NCBI GenBank assembly: GCA_016209905.1
Contig: JACQVG010000053.1
Coordinates: forward strand, 1-34,334
From: Gemmatimonadota bacterium
GTDB lineage: Bacteria > Gemmatimonadota > Gemmatimonadetes > Gemmatimonadales > JACORV01
Length of the DNA stretch: 34,334 nt
Direction of reading: 5' to 3'
Shown: positions 24,436-32,670 of the stretch, in pieces
Position numbering within the stretch: the first letter of the stretch is position 1
Layout of the letters: the number at the start of each line of letters is the position of its first letter
Position numbers and translations under genes: made by a program
Notes under the pieces: model-generated
Seen by the model: only the letters and a program-made list of their open reading frames with translations
The model's database searches: none
Told to the model about the DNA's origin: nothing

Positions 24436-26139
24436 ATGATCGTGGCCTTGCTCAGCGCAGTGGCCTTCACCGCGGATTCCTCGGCGATCCAGCGGCTCGA
24501 TGCGCGCGTCCGGGAATACCTTGAGGCGACGTGGCGGCGGCATCCGGAGTCGGCCACCGCCGTCGGCATTCATCGCTACGACCGGCTGTCGAGCGACCTC
24601 TCCTTGCGGGCCGCGGCGGTCGAGCGACGCGCCGTCGCGGCGGCGCTGGACGCGCTGCGGCGGGACGTCGACACCGCTACGCTCGACGAGGGGTCCCGCA
24701 TCGACTTCCTGCTCTTCCACGCCGCGCTCGCCACGGCCGTGCGCAGCGCCGAGATCAGCGAGCCGCTGCGGCGGATCCCCGGCGCCTACATTCCCTTCGG
24801 TGGCGTCTACCAGCTCATCGAGGACGGCGGGCCCGCGCGCGGGCAGCTTCTCGCCGCGGCGACGGCGCGGCTCCGGACGTGGCCGATGGCGTTTGCGCTG
24901 GCGCGGCGCCAACTCGACCGCCCTCCGCGCCTGTGGACCGAGCTGGCCCTGGGCAGCGCACAGGGAATCGCACGGTATCTGCGGACCCGCGTGGCCGCTG
25001 CCGCCGACTCGGCGCCCCCGCGGGTGGGCGCCCCATTGCGGGGCGCCGCTGCGCGCGCGGCCGATGCCCTCGATGCATTCCGACGCTGGATGCAGGACAC
25101 CTTGCTGATCCGCTCGGAGGGGTCGTGGGAAATCGGCGCACCGCACTACGACTGGCTGCTCGCCAACAGCAAGCTCCTGCCGTTCACCGCGAATGCGCTG
25201 ATCGACCTGGGCCGCGAGGTGATGCGCGAGACCGAAGACTCTCTCGCCGCCCTGGGTCGTCGCATCGACTCGACCCGCTCCTGGCAGCAGCTGGCGGACT
25301 CGTCGAAGACCCTCCACCCTCCGCGCGACAGCGTGCGCGCAGCGTACGCTCGCGAGACCGCCCGCGCCCGCGACTTCATCGAGCGGCGAGGCCTATTCGC
25401 TCTTCCGGCCGACGAGCGTCTGGAGATGATCGATACGCCGCCCAATCTCCGGGCGACCTACGCGTACGGGGGCTACGACGCCCCGGCACCCTTCGCCAGC
25501 GAGCGAGTCGGGCGCTTCTTCGTGACGCCGGTCGATTCCGAGCTGTCCAGCGGAGACGCGGAGTCGAAGCTGCGTGGCCACAACTACGGCTGGATCACGG
25601 TGGTCGCCGTCCACGAGGGTTATCCGGGGCACCACCTGCAGACGGTGAAGGCGCTGGAAAACCCTCGACTCGTGCGACGTCTGTTCGGCAGCGAGGTCTT
25701 CGGGGAGGGCTGGGGGCTGTATGCGGAAGAGTTGATGTACCGGAGCGGGTTCTACCGCGACTCGCTGGCTCGGCTCACGCAGCTGCGGATGCGGCTCTGG
25801 CGTGCCGCGCGCGTCGTGATCGACCCGTCGCTGCACACCGGCCGGATGAGCCTCGAGGACGCGGTGCAGTTCTTCGTCGACCGGGTCGGACTGGAGCGCC
25901 GCGACGCCTGGGCCGAGGTGGCCCGCTACACGACCTGGCCGACGCAGGCCATCAGCTACATCGTCGGCATGCGGGAACTGGAACGGCTGCGCGAGGATGT
26001 GAGGAGCGCGTTGGGGAGCGGCTTCGACGAGCGCGCCTTTCACGAAGCGGTGCTCGCCGAAGGATCGCTCCCACCGATCCTGATGCGTCGCGCCGTCGCG
26101 ACGCGCCTCGGGCTGGCACCCCGCCGACTGTCGCCATGA
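24436..26139 (+). CDS. DUF885-family metallopeptidase-like protein
   Basis: This 567-residue protein of the DUF885 family is common among exported enzymes of soil bacteria and thought to be a zinc-dependent carboxypeptidase-type hydrolase. The key motif AVHEGYPGHHLQ places His393, Glu394, His399 and His400 in an HExxxxHH arrangement. A downstream EGWGLYAEELM with Glu424 would supply another ligand. The N-terminus (MIVALLSAVAFTADSSA) resembles a short signal peptide. GGGAG precedes the ATG. The C-terminus matches the family pattern FHEAVLAEGSLPPILM. It is followed 71 bases on by an exported M24-like gene on the same strand, suggesting a joint peptide-processing role. Confidence 0.9.
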   Translation: MIVALLSAVAFTADSSAIQRLDARVREYLEATWRRHPESATAVGIHRYDRLSSDLSLRAAAVERRAVAAALDALRRDVDTATLDEGSRIDFLLFHAALATAVRSAEISEPLRRIPGAYIPFGGVYQLIEDGGPARGQLLAAATARLRTWPMAFALARRQLDRPPRLWTELALGSAQGIARYLRTRVAAAADSAPPRVGAPLRGAAARAADALDAFRRWMQDTLLIRSEGSWEIGAPHYDWLLANSKLLPFTANALIDLGREVMRETEDSLAALGRRIDSTRSWQQLADSSKTLHPPRDSVRAAYARETARARDFIERRGLFALPADERLEMIDTPPNLRATYAYGGYDAPAPFASERVGRFFVTPVDSELSSGDAESKLRGHNYGWITVVAVHEGYPGHHLQTVKALENPRLVRRLFGSEVFGEGWGLYAEELMYRSGFYRDSLARLTQLRMRLWRAARVVIDPSLHTGRMSLEDAVQFFVDRVGLERRDAWAEVARYTTWPTQAISYIVGMRELERLREDVRSALGSGFDERAFHEAVLAEGSLPPILMRRAVATRLGLAPRRLSP

Positions 26140-26210
26140 GGTCGTTCGCCCCCGCCCCCCCCCGGGGCCGGAGCCCGTGACCGAAACCACCCACGCACTC
26201 GGAGCCGCAC

Positions 26211-27593
26211 ATGAACACCAGCCGCCGGGATTTCCTCGCCCAGACGACCGTTGCCACGGCCGCCGCGCTCGCGCTGCCGCGGGACGCCGTCGGCGCCGTG
26301 CCCTCGTGGTGGCGCCATCCCGCTCGAGACGCCGCCACCGGTATCCGGGATGCTCCCGATCGCCTGCCGGTCGCCTGGTATCGCGCCCTCGTGGCGCGGC
26401 TTCAAACTCGACTCGGCGAGATCGGGCTGGACGGTATTCTGCTGCGGGACCCCTGGAACATCGTCTACGTCTGCGGCTACTTTCACACCACGACCGAACG
26501 CCCGGAGGCGCTCTGGGTGCCGCGAGAAGGGGAACCGGCGCTCTTCGTCCCGGGCCTCGACCGCGACCTGGTCTCCGCGTGGTGGGTGCGCGATGCCGAG
26601 TACTACTTCGATTTCCCGCACGCCGAGGTCGACGGCGACCCGCGCGCCGGCGGGGTGCGCTCGCCAAGCGGCACGACCAATCTCTGGGTGTGGATGCTCC
26701 GCGCGCTCGACCGCCGCGGCTTCGGCGCGAAGACCCTCGGGCTCGACTGGGAGCCGGCTACCAGCCAGGCGCGCACCTTCCAGGAAGCCCTGCCGGCCGC
26801 ACGGTTCCGTCCGGCTCCGGACCTCCTGCTCGCGATGCGCATGATCAAGACGCCGGAGGAGATCGCCCTCACGCAACGGGCGATCGACTACCACGACCGC
26901 ATGCTGGCATTCTGCCGCGACTACGTGCTCCGGCGCGGCACCGACGCGACGGACTTCGACGTGCGCCACGAAGCGGTGCGCTACGGTACCGAGTTGGTCC
27001 TGAACGACATCCCCCACGACGGCCGACCGCACAGCGGGCTCGGGGTGTCCATTTCCTGCGGCTGCCGGACGGGCGTGGGGACAGCGTACCCGCACCCGAA
27101 CCAGTTCTTCCTGACGCGCATCCAGCGGGGTCAGGCAATCCAGTTCAGCGGGATCATGGTGCGCATCGGCGGGTACGGCGGCGAAGGCTACCGCGCCTGT
27201 CACGTGCTTCCGATGACCTCGGAGCAGCAGCGCATGTGGGAGGTGCACACGGAGATGACGCTGGCCCAGCAGGAGCACTCGCGCGCGGGAGTCGAGTGCC
27301 GACAGGTCGCCAGCCGCGTGCTGGAGATCGCGAGGCGGGCGCGCCTGGAGGAGTACGTCTATCACCGCCCGGCGCACGGCGCGGGCATGGAGGGTCACCA
27401 GGCCCCCTATATCGCCCTCGGGGACGCCACCGTGCTGCAGCAGGGGATGATGTTCTCCAACGAGCCGGGGCTCTACAGCCCGGCAGGGGGCTACGGATAC
27501 AATCACTCGAACAACCTGCTCATCACGGCGACGCGCGGCGAGCAGATGAATCGCACGCCGCTGACGCCGGAGTGGTGCTGGCTGCGAGTATGA
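26211..27593 (+). CDS. Tat-exported M24 (creatinase/Xaa-Pro peptidase-fold) protein
   Basis: This 460-residue protein has a twin-arginine signal (SRRDFL at 4-9, then AATAA-type hydrophobic residues). A creatinase N-terminal domain (about 60-215, LDGILLRDPWNIVYVCGY) is followed by a pita-bread domain. His389 in HGAGMEGH and Glu418 in FSNEPGLY match metal-site positions. The two aspartates expected in a VDFG...D-TR pattern are Ser313 (QFSG) and a non-acidic residue in GYRACHV, and the final Glu is lost in YNHSNNLLIT. It may act without metal, as creatinase does, or bind rather than cleave. GGAG precedes the ATG. It probably shares a transcript with the DUF885 gene. Confidence 0.85.
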   Translation: MNTSRRDFLAQTTVATAAALALPRDAVGAVPSWWRHPARDAATGIRDAPDRLPVAWYRALVARLQTRLGEIGLDGILLRDPWNIVYVCGYFHTTTERPEALWVPREGEPALFVPGLDRDLVSAWWVRDAEYYFDFPHAEVDGDPRAGGVRSPSGTTNLWVWMLRALDRRGFGAKTLGLDWEPATSQARTFQEALPAARFRPAPDLLLAMRMIKTPEEIALTQRAIDYHDRMLAFCRDYVLRRGTDATDFDVRHEAVRYGTELVLNDIPHDGRPHSGLGVSISCGCRTGVGTAYPHPNQFFLTRIQRGQAIQFSGIMVRIGGYGGEGYRACHVLPMTSEQQRMWEVHTEMTLAQQEHSRAGVECRQVASRVLEIARRARLEEYVYHRPAHGAGMEGHQAPYIALGDATVLQQGMMFSNEPGLYSPAGGYGYNHSNNLLITATRGEQMNRTPLTPEWCWLRV

Positions 27594-27666
27594 CGATCCG
27601 CCGGTGGCGCTGGCGCCCGGCCGTGAGCGAGGGGACGGCCCCCTGGGCCGGCGGGCGAGTACAGGC

Positions 27667-27672
27667 TATCTT
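27667..27672 (+). promoter_or_regulatory. -10 box for rnpB
   Basis: TATCTT within GGCTATCTTG lies 7 bases before the predicted 5' end of RNase P RNA at 27679. No matching -35 box is evident in the GC-rich sequence upstream. Confidence 0.5.
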
Positions 27673-27678
27673 GTTGGT

Positions 27679-28060
27679 GCGGAGTGTGGTGGTCGCGGAC
27701 CCCCAGCGGGGTCTGAGGAAAGTCCGAGCTCCTAGGGCAGGCTGCCAGGTAACGCCTGGGCGTCGCGAGGCGACGGAGAGGGCCACAGAAAAGAGACCGC
27801 CCCGCCGGGAGGCGAGGCAAGGGTGAAATGGTGGGGTAAGAGCCCACCGCGCGCTTGGCAACAGGCGCGGCACGGCAACCCCCAGCCGGAGCAAGGCCAA
27901 ATAGGCGGCGAGGTCCGGCCCGGACCGTTCACGCCGGCAGCGCCATCGGCGTCTGTCACGGCGAGCCGCGGGTAGGCCGCACGAGGTGGCGGGCGACCGT
28001 CATCCTAGAGGGATGACCATCCGACCTTCGGGTCGAACAGAACTCGGCTTACGGCTCCGC
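27679..28060 (+). ncRNA. rnpB: RNase P RNA (bacterial class A)
   Basis: This is the catalytic RNA that matures tRNA 5' ends. Conserved regions are in order: GAGGAAAGTCCG (27715-27726), CCACAGAAAAGAGACCGCC, GGGTGAAATGGTGGGGTAAG followed by AGCCCACCG, GCAAGGCCAAATAG, GGGTAGGCCGC, CTAGAGGGATGACCATCC, and ACAGAACTCGGCTTA near the 3' end. Helix P1 pairs GCGGAG (27679-27684) with CTCCGC (28055-28060), which fixes the ends and gives 382 nt. Short open frames through this region are accidental. The protein partner rnpA lies about 4 kb to the right. Confidence 0.97.
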
Positions 28061-28064
28061 CTTC

Positions 28065-28101
28065 GGCGCTGCGATGCGGTCTTGGACCGCGCCGCAGCGC
28101 C
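28065..28101 (+). terminator. Long hairpin just after rnpB
   Basis: GGCGCTGCG (28065-28073) pairs with CGCAGCGCC (28093-28101), enclosing CGGTC-TTG-GACCG. It begins 4 bases after the RNase P RNA end. There is no T-run, so termination or 3'-end processing is inferred from position only. Confidence 0.5.
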
Positions 28102-28113
28102 GTCGCGCGTTCG

Positions 28114-29100
28114 GTGCCAGGGGTCCCGAGTCGCGGGCCCGTCGCCCGCAGGGCGGACCGAGGCCCCCTGAACCGCCTGCTGCGCCGCGGACCGTTATGG
28201 GGTGGCGCGGCACTCGCGGCGCCGATTCTCTGGCTGGCGTTCGTGTGGCCCCCGCCGACGTGGTGGCGCAGCCACTGGCCCGCGGAGACGGCGTTCATGG
28301 CGATGCGGGCGCGGCAGCTCGCGGCCGCGGGGGACACCACGCCGCGGCAGTACCGGCCGGTGCCGCGCGACTCGATCGCCCCCTGGCTATTGCGGGCGGC
28401 GACCACCGGTGAGGACGACGGGTTCTTCGCACATCACGGGATCGATTATCGCGCCGTGCGGGAGGCGCTGGGCTATCGACGCGCCGCCTTCACCTGGAGC
28501 GATCGGCGCGACCGCGCGGAGCTTCGCCGGGTGCTCGCGCGCGCCTGGGCTCGTCGCGAGCGGCTCCGGGGCGCGAGCACGATCACGCAGCAGCTGGCCA
28601 GGAACCTCTACCTGTCTGCCGCGCGCAGTCCGCTGCGGAAGGTCAAGGAGGCCGTGATCGCGTACCGCCTGGAGTGGGCGCTATCCAAGCCTCGGATCCT
28701 GGCGCTTTACCTCAACGTGGCGGAGTTCGGCCCGAACCTGTGGGGCGTGGACGCCGCAAGCCGGCGGTACTTCCACCGCGGCGCCGACCGCGTCTCGCTG
28801 GAGCAGGCGGCGCTCCTGGTCGCCACGCTGCCGCACCCGCTGACATCGAACCCCGCCTACCGACCGGGCAGGACGCGGTGGCGCCAGCAGCTCATCCTGC
28901 GTCGGCTGCGCGGCGAGGATGTCCTCGTGCCGAAGGGAGAGGCGGAGGAGGTTCCGGCCCCCGCCGCCGACACCGCATCCCACGCCGACTCGCTCGTGGT
29001 GCCCCGAGACGATTCAGCCGCCGCGCCGAGGAACGCCCCCGATACGGCGGCTGCGCCACCCAAGCCGCTCTTGGGACCGACGCTCAGTCAACCAACCTGA
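28114..29100 (+). CDS. mtgA: Monofunctional peptidoglycan glycosyltransferase (GT51, MtgA-like)
   Basis: This 328-residue inner-membrane enzyme polymerises lipid II into glycan strands. One membrane helix lies near residues 28-45. GT51 motifs follow in order: GEDDGFFAHHGID with catalytic Glu100, GASTITQQLARNLYL (from 153), KVKEAVIAYRLE and LALYLNVAEFG. There is no penicillin-binding domain; the C-terminus is a disordered Ala/Pro-rich tail of about 60 residues. The start is GTG at 28114, without a clear ribosome site, right after the rnpB hairpin. Its last 17 bases overlap the end of dnaN on the other strand. Confidence 0.92.
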   Translation: MPGVPSRGPVARRADRGPLNRLLRRGPLWGGAALAAPILWLAFVWPPPTWWRSHWPAETAFMAMRARQLAAAGDTTPRQYRPVPRDSIAPWLLRAATTGEDDGFFAHHGIDYRAVREALGYRRAAFTWSDRRDRAELRRVLARAWARRERLRGASTITQQLARNLYLSAARSPLRKVKEAVIAYRLEWALSKPRILALYLNVAEFGPNLWGVDAASRRYFHRGADRVSLEQAALLVATLPHPLTSNPAYRPGRTRWRQQLILRRLRGEDVLVPKGEAEEVPAPAADTASHADSLVVPRDDSAAAPRNAPDTAAAPPKPLLGPTLSQPT

Positions 29101-30196
29101 GCGGCATCACCAAGCACAGATAAGACGACGCGTCATCCCAGCCGACGGGCTCGGCCGTCGTCGCGCGCTCCGGCGCCTTGAACGTGAATCGCACCTCGTC
29201 CGTCGGCATGTACTTGAGCATCTCGAGCAGGTAAGCGGCGTTGAAGCCGATCTCAAGCGCGTCGCCCTCATAGGTCACCGCCATCTCGTCCTGGGCCTCG
29301 CCGAGATCGGGCGTCTGCACGCTGAATTTGACGGTCCCGCCCCCGAAGGCGAGGCGGATCCGGTGCGTCTGATCGCTCGCGAGGATGCTCATGCGCCGCA
29401 GCGCGGCGGCCATCGCCGCCTTGTCCACGGTCGCGAACTTGTCGTTCTCCCTGGGAATGACCTGCTCATAGTTGGGGTAGGGGCCCTCGATGAGTCGCGT
29501 GTATACCTGCGTGCCGCCCGAACGAAAGCCGAGGTGGTTCTCGCTCCTCGCGATCTCGACCTCCTCGTCGTGCCCGAAGAGGCGGCGGATCTGCTCGAGC
29601 GCTTTGGGCGGAACGATCAAGTCGGCCTGCGTGGCGCCGTCACCCTCCAGCGATACTTCCATCCGGGCCAGCCGGTGCCCGTTGGTGGCCACCATCCGCA
29701 TCCGGTCCTTGCGCAGCTCCCACAGGACACCGTTGAGGATCGGCCGACTCTCTTCGGTCGAGACCGCGAAGGCGACGTGGCCGATGAGTTTGTGGAGATC
29801 CTTCGCGGGAGCCTTCCACGCACCGTCGAATTTGACATGGGGAAAGGACGGGAACTCGTCGCGTGGCAGGCCGAGGAGCCGGAACTTGCTCTTGCCGCAC
29901 TCGAGCTGCGCCCGCTGCTCGCCCGCGGAGCTGATGCGGACCGGCGAGGTCGGCAGCTCGCGCGCAATGTCCGAGAGCTTCTTGGCCGGCAAGGTGATGG
30001 ACCCTTCTTCATCCACCTCGGCGCGGACCGTCGTGGAAACGGCGATGTCCAGATCGGTCCCGGAGAGACGGAGCCCGTCCTTCCGGGCCTCAAGCAGGAT
30101 GTTCGACAAAACGGGCAGCGTGGTCTTCGCCGGCACGCTCGATACGACGGCGAGCAGACCCTCCTGTAGCTTTTCGCGGGTGATCGTGAACTTCAT
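29084..30196 (-). CDS. dnaN: DNA polymerase III beta subunit (sliding clamp)
   Basis: This 370-residue ring-forming clamp tethers the replicative polymerase to DNA. The start is ATG 30196 after GAGGG; the frame stays open to 30418, but that part is the intergenic region. The N-terminal MKFTITREKLQEGLLAVVSSVPAKTTLPVLSNILLEA is classic for the family. GATNGHRLA-type sequence appears as VATNGHRLARMEV, and FNAAYLLEML and the C-terminal MPLRLVD are present. It follows dnaA on the same strand across a 225-bp gap. It is not followed by recF: the next gene is convergent and overlaps it. Confidence 0.98.
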   Translation of the reverse strand: MKFTITREKLQEGLLAVVSSVPAKTTLPVLSNILLEARKDGLRLSGTDLDIAVSTTVRAEVDEEGSITLPAKKLSDIARELPTSPVRISSAGEQRAQLECGKSKFRLLGLPRDEFPSFPHVKFDGAWKAPAKDLHKLIGHVAFAVSTEESRPILNGVLWELRKDRMRMVATNGHRLARMEVSLEGDGATQADLIVPPKALEQIRRLFGHDEEVEIARSENHLGFRSGGTQVYTRLIEGPYPNYEQVIPRENDKFATVDKAAMAAALRRMSILASDQTHRIRLAFGGGTVKFSVQTPDLGEAQDEMAVTYEGDALEIGFNAAYLLEMLKYMPTDEVRFTFKAPERATTAEPVGWDDASSYLCLVMPLRLVD

Positions 30197-30421
30197 CCAA
30201 CCCTCATGGGGTGCGAGTACGGCACTACCTCCACGATCTAATAAAGAATCTAGTAGCCGTAGTAGGGAATGTGGAACTGTGGGTGAGCCGGCTATTTCGC
30301 GCCGTGCGGCCCACTTGGACACCCCCACCGCGGAGCCTGCGATGTGGACGCAGTGCGCGGCTTCCCCATCGCCTGCCATACCGTCCACAGCCGCCCACAC
30401 CCATGCGCAAGCCGCCAACGT
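30197..30421. other. dnaA-dnaN gap, candidate replication origin (oriC)
   Basis: This 225-bp gap contains five TGTGG-type motifs resembling half or near DnaA boxes (consensus TTATCCACA). They are TGTGGAACT (30270) and TGTGGGTGA (30278) head to tail, TGTGGACGC (30343), and in reverse CCGTCCACA (30381) and CCGCCCACA (30391). An AT-rich stretch, TCTAATAAAGAATCTAG, lies at 30237-30253. None is a perfect box, so the call rests on clustering and location. dnaN must also have its promoter here unless it is read through from dnaA. Confidence 0.45.
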
Positions 30422-31816
30422 CTAAAGTGAGGACAACTCGGTCCGCGCCTGGCCCACTCGGTCGCGGAAGGTGTGGTCGCGCGCCATCTGGCGGCCCACC
30501 TTGTCCAGACTGTGGATGACCGTGGAGTGGTCACGGCCGCCGAAGGCCTGGCCGATCTCGACGAGCTGCATCCCGAGGATGTCCCGGGCGAGATACATCG
30601 CCACCTGACGGGGCACGGTGAGCCGCTTGGTCCGGGCCTTCGAGCGCAGGCCCTCCGGCGTCACGCCCCAGCGGCGGGCCACCACCTCCTGCACGCGGTC
30701 AATGGACGGCGGGGCGCGGCGGCCGTTCCCGCCGCCCTCCCCGTCCGTGCCGGCCTTGATCTTGTCGGCGAGCGCTTCCCGGGCCAGGTCGATGGTGATC
30801 TCGCGATGCTTGAGTGACGCGAACAGCAGCAGCTTGATAATGCAGCCTTCGAGTTCGCGGACCGAGCTGCGGACGTGCTCCGCGATGAACCCCAGCACGT
30901 CGTCGGGGATGGTCTGCTCGAGGTGGTCCTCCTCGGCCTTCTTGCGGAGGATCGCCGTCCGGTGCTCGAGGTCCGGTTGGCCGATGTCGGCGACCATGCC
31001 CGACTCGAAGCGGGACACGAGGCGCGCCTCGAGGCCCGGGATCTCGGTCGGCGGCCGGTCGGACGTGAGGACGATCTGCTTCCCGGTCTGATGCAGGGCG
31101 TTGAAGGTGTGGAAGAACTCCTCTTGGGTCATCTCCTTCCGCTCGAGGAAGTGGACGTCGTCGACGAGAAGGACGTCCAACTCCTGCCGGTACCGGCGGC
31201 GGAAGTCGGGCATCTTGCCGGCGTGGATGTGCTCGATGACCTCGTTGATGAACTGTTCGGCGCCGACGTAGACCGCCCGCCCTTCGGGCGACCGCTCGAT
31301 CAGCGCGTGGGCAACCGCCTGCATGAGGTGCGTCTTGCCGAGGCCCGTGGCACCGTAGATGAAGAACGGGTTGTAGGCCTTGCCGGGCGCTTCGACAACG
31401 CCGTACGCCGCAGCGGCCGCCAGCTCATTCGACTTGCCGATGACGAAGGTGCGGAAGGTATACCGCTCGTTGAGCGGCGTGGCCCAGGCGGGTGGCCCTC
31501 CGGCCGGTGCCGCTGCGGCCCCCGGCGGAGCCACGAAGAAGTCCATCTGGGGGCGTCGTGAGCGCTCCTCTTGCACGCGGAAGGACACCTCGAATCGGGT
31601 TCCGAACAGCTCGCTCCCGATCTCGGAGAGCAGCTTGGCGTGCTTCGACTCGTTCCACTCGGCGGCGAACTGGTCGGGCGCCGCCAGGACGAGTCTGTCC
31701 TCCTCGAGGGCCACTGCGTCGACCGGCTCCAGCCACGTCCGTAGCGTGGGCTCCGGCAAGCGGCCGCGCGCCTGGTCGAGGAGGCGCTTCCAGGTGTCTT
31801 GTGCTGATTGCTGCAT
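30422..31816 (-). CDS. dnaA: Chromosomal replication initiator DnaA
   Basis: This 464-residue AAA+ ATPase opens the origin. Domain I is residues 1-85 and domain II is very short (Ala/Pro-rich, about 95-112). Domain III has Walker A GATGLGKTH at 155-163 and Walker B LLVDD at 216-220. Domain IV carries the DNA-binding signature GRDHSTVIHS from 427. The ATG at 31816 lies about 40 bases after a good promoter but has no strong ribosome site. It is divergent from rpmH and upstream of dnaN, the standard origin layout. Confidence 0.98.
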   Translation of the reverse strand: MQQSAQDTWKRLLDQARGRLPEPTLRTWLEPVDAVALEEDRLVLAAPDQFAAEWNESKHAKLLSEIGSELFGTRFEVSFRVQEERSRRPQMDFFVAPPGAAAAPAGGPPAWATPLNERYTFRTFVIGKSNELAAAAAYGVVEAPGKAYNPFFIYGATGLGKTHLMQAVAHALIERSPEGRAVYVGAEQFINEVIEHIHAGKMPDFRRRYRQELDVLLVDDVHFLERKEMTQEEFFHTFNALHQTGKQIVLTSDRPPTEIPGLEARLVSRFESGMVADIGQPDLEHRTAILRKKAEEDHLEQTIPDDVLGFIAEHVRSSVRELEGCIIKLLLFASLKHREITIDLAREALADKIKAGTDGEGGGNGRRAPPSIDRVQEVVARRWGVTPEGLRSKARTKRLTVPRQVAMYLARDILGMQLVEIGQAFGGRDHSTVIHSLDKVGRQMARDHTFRDRVGQARTELSSL

Positions 31817-31861
31817 CGAGTCCGGGCGCTGGGATCGAGCGGTGGGTCTAAAGGGCGCCCG

Positions 31862-31890
31862 AAGGTACGAAGCGAATGTGGGAAAGTCAA
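31862..31890 (-). promoter_or_regulatory. Putative dnaA promoter
   Basis: Reading leftward, TTGACT (31890-31885) and TACCTT (31867-31862) are 17 bases apart. A DnaA-box-like TGTGGGAAA (31877-31885) lies within it, which would permit self-control. Confidence 0.6.
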
Positions 31891-31892
31891 CC

Positions 31893-31922
31893 TTGACCCC
31901 GGTCTTCGGCCACGTGTACGTT
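31893..31922 (+). promoter_or_regulatory. Putative rpmH operon promoter
   Basis: TTGACC (31893-31898) and TACGTT (31917-31922) are 18 bases apart, 40 bases before the GTG of rpmH. Its -35 box is two bases from that of the dnaA promoter. Confidence 0.6.
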
Positions 31923-31961
31923 TCGCGGCCTTCGGAGCTTTGAGGAGTGAGAGGCTGACCG

Positions 31962-32123
31962 GTGCAACCGACCTATCGTCCGCGCAATCGCAAACGCATC
32001 AACAAGCACGGGTTTCGGGCCCGGATGAAGACCCGCTGGGGCCGGGCCGTGCTGTCGCGGCGGCGCAAGAAGGGCCGCAAGCGTCTGGCCGTGCGGCTCC
32101 CGTCCAAACACCACGGCGGTTGA
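31962..32123 (+). CDS. rpmH: Ribosomal protein bL34
   Basis: This 53-residue, strongly basic large-subunit ribosomal protein starts at GTG 31962. The sequence opens [18 protein letters not shown] and continues [20 protein letters not shown], the typical bL34 pattern. The C-terminal LPSKHHGG is slightly longer than the usual L(S/T)V ending. GGAG lies 16 bases upstream and GAGG at 31950-31953 is a nearer candidate site. The TGA overlaps the TTG of rnpA in TTGA, so the two are probably coupled. Confidence 0.97.
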   Translation: MQPTYRPRNRKRINKHGFRARMKTRWGRAVLSRRRKKGRKRLAVRLPSKHHGG

Positions 32124-32482
32124 CGGCCGAGGGGCTGCCGCGGTCGTTTCGGATTCGGCGTGCGTCCGAACTGCGCGCGCTCATGACACAGGGGAAGCGC
32201 CATCGAACAGATCATCTGGATCTGTTCATCCGGCCTTCCCCTGTCGGCTGTTCCCGGCTGGCGCTCGTCGTGCCGCGCTTCGCGCACACGGCCGTCCGGC
32301 GCAACCGGCTGCGCCGTCAGCTGCGCGAGATCGGCCGGCGCCAAGTGCTGCCCGCGCTGGCGGTCCCGAGCGACGTCGCCGTGCGGGCGCGGCGGAGCGC
32401 CTACGAAACGAGCCTGGAGACTCTGCGCGGGGAATTGTTGCGGAGCCTGTGTCCATCGCCGCCCGAACACTCATCCTCCTGA
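32120..32482 (+). CDS. rnpA: RNase P protein component
   Basis: This 120-residue basic protein assists the RNase P RNA in tRNA 5' maturation. It shows the RNR signature in [16 protein letters not shown] and the N-terminal [18 protein letters not shown], with [16 protein letters not shown] between them. The start is the TTG at 32120, overlapping the rpmH stop; the frame is open further 5', but that portion overlaps rpmH in another frame. The end overlaps yidD by 34 bases. Its RNA partner is encoded about 4 kb to the left in this window. Confidence 0.93.
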   Translation: MTAEGLPRSFRIRRASELRALMTQGKRHRTDHLDLFIRPSPVGCSRLALVVPRFAHTAVRRNRLRRQLREIGRRQVLPALAVPSDVAVRARRSAYETSLETLRGELLRSLCPSPPEHSSS

Positions 32483-32667
32483 TCCGCGGCTACCAGGTCA
32501 TGGTTTCGCCGCTCATGCCGCCGGCGTGCCGCTATGTTCCGTCATGCTCCCAGTACGCGCTGGCCGCAGTGGAGCGCTACGGGGCGGCGAAGGGGGCGTG
32601 GCTCGGAGTGCGGCGGATCCTCCGCTGCCATCCCTTCCGCGCCGGGGGCTATGATCCAGTGCCCTGA
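32449..32667 (+). CDS. yidD: Membrane protein insertion efficiency factor YidD
   Basis: This 72-residue protein starts at GTG 32449 inside the end of rnpA. The family core is intact: [35 protein letters not shown] and [17 protein letters not shown], with the three conserved cysteines. It is peripheral to the inner membrane and assists YidC-dependent insertion. It lies 3 bases before the yidC frame, in the standard gene order. Confidence 0.96.
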   Translation: MSIAARTLILLIRGYQVMVSPLMPPACRYVPSCSQYALAAVERYGAAKGAWLGVRRILRCHPFRAGGYDPVP

Positions 32668-32670
32668 GGC

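Noticed and set aside
26155-26163. Run of nine C residues between DUF885 and M24 genes, a possible phase-variable tract
   Set aside because: It lies outside both coding frames and far from either start's core signals. Such runs are expected in this base composition.
26040-27506. A 488-codon leftward frame opposite the M24-like gene
   Set aside because: It is a shadow of the sense gene, with Arg/His-rich low-information sequence.
27503-27959. Small frames on both strands over the rnpB region
   Set aside because: The region is a complete RNase P RNA; the frames are accidental.
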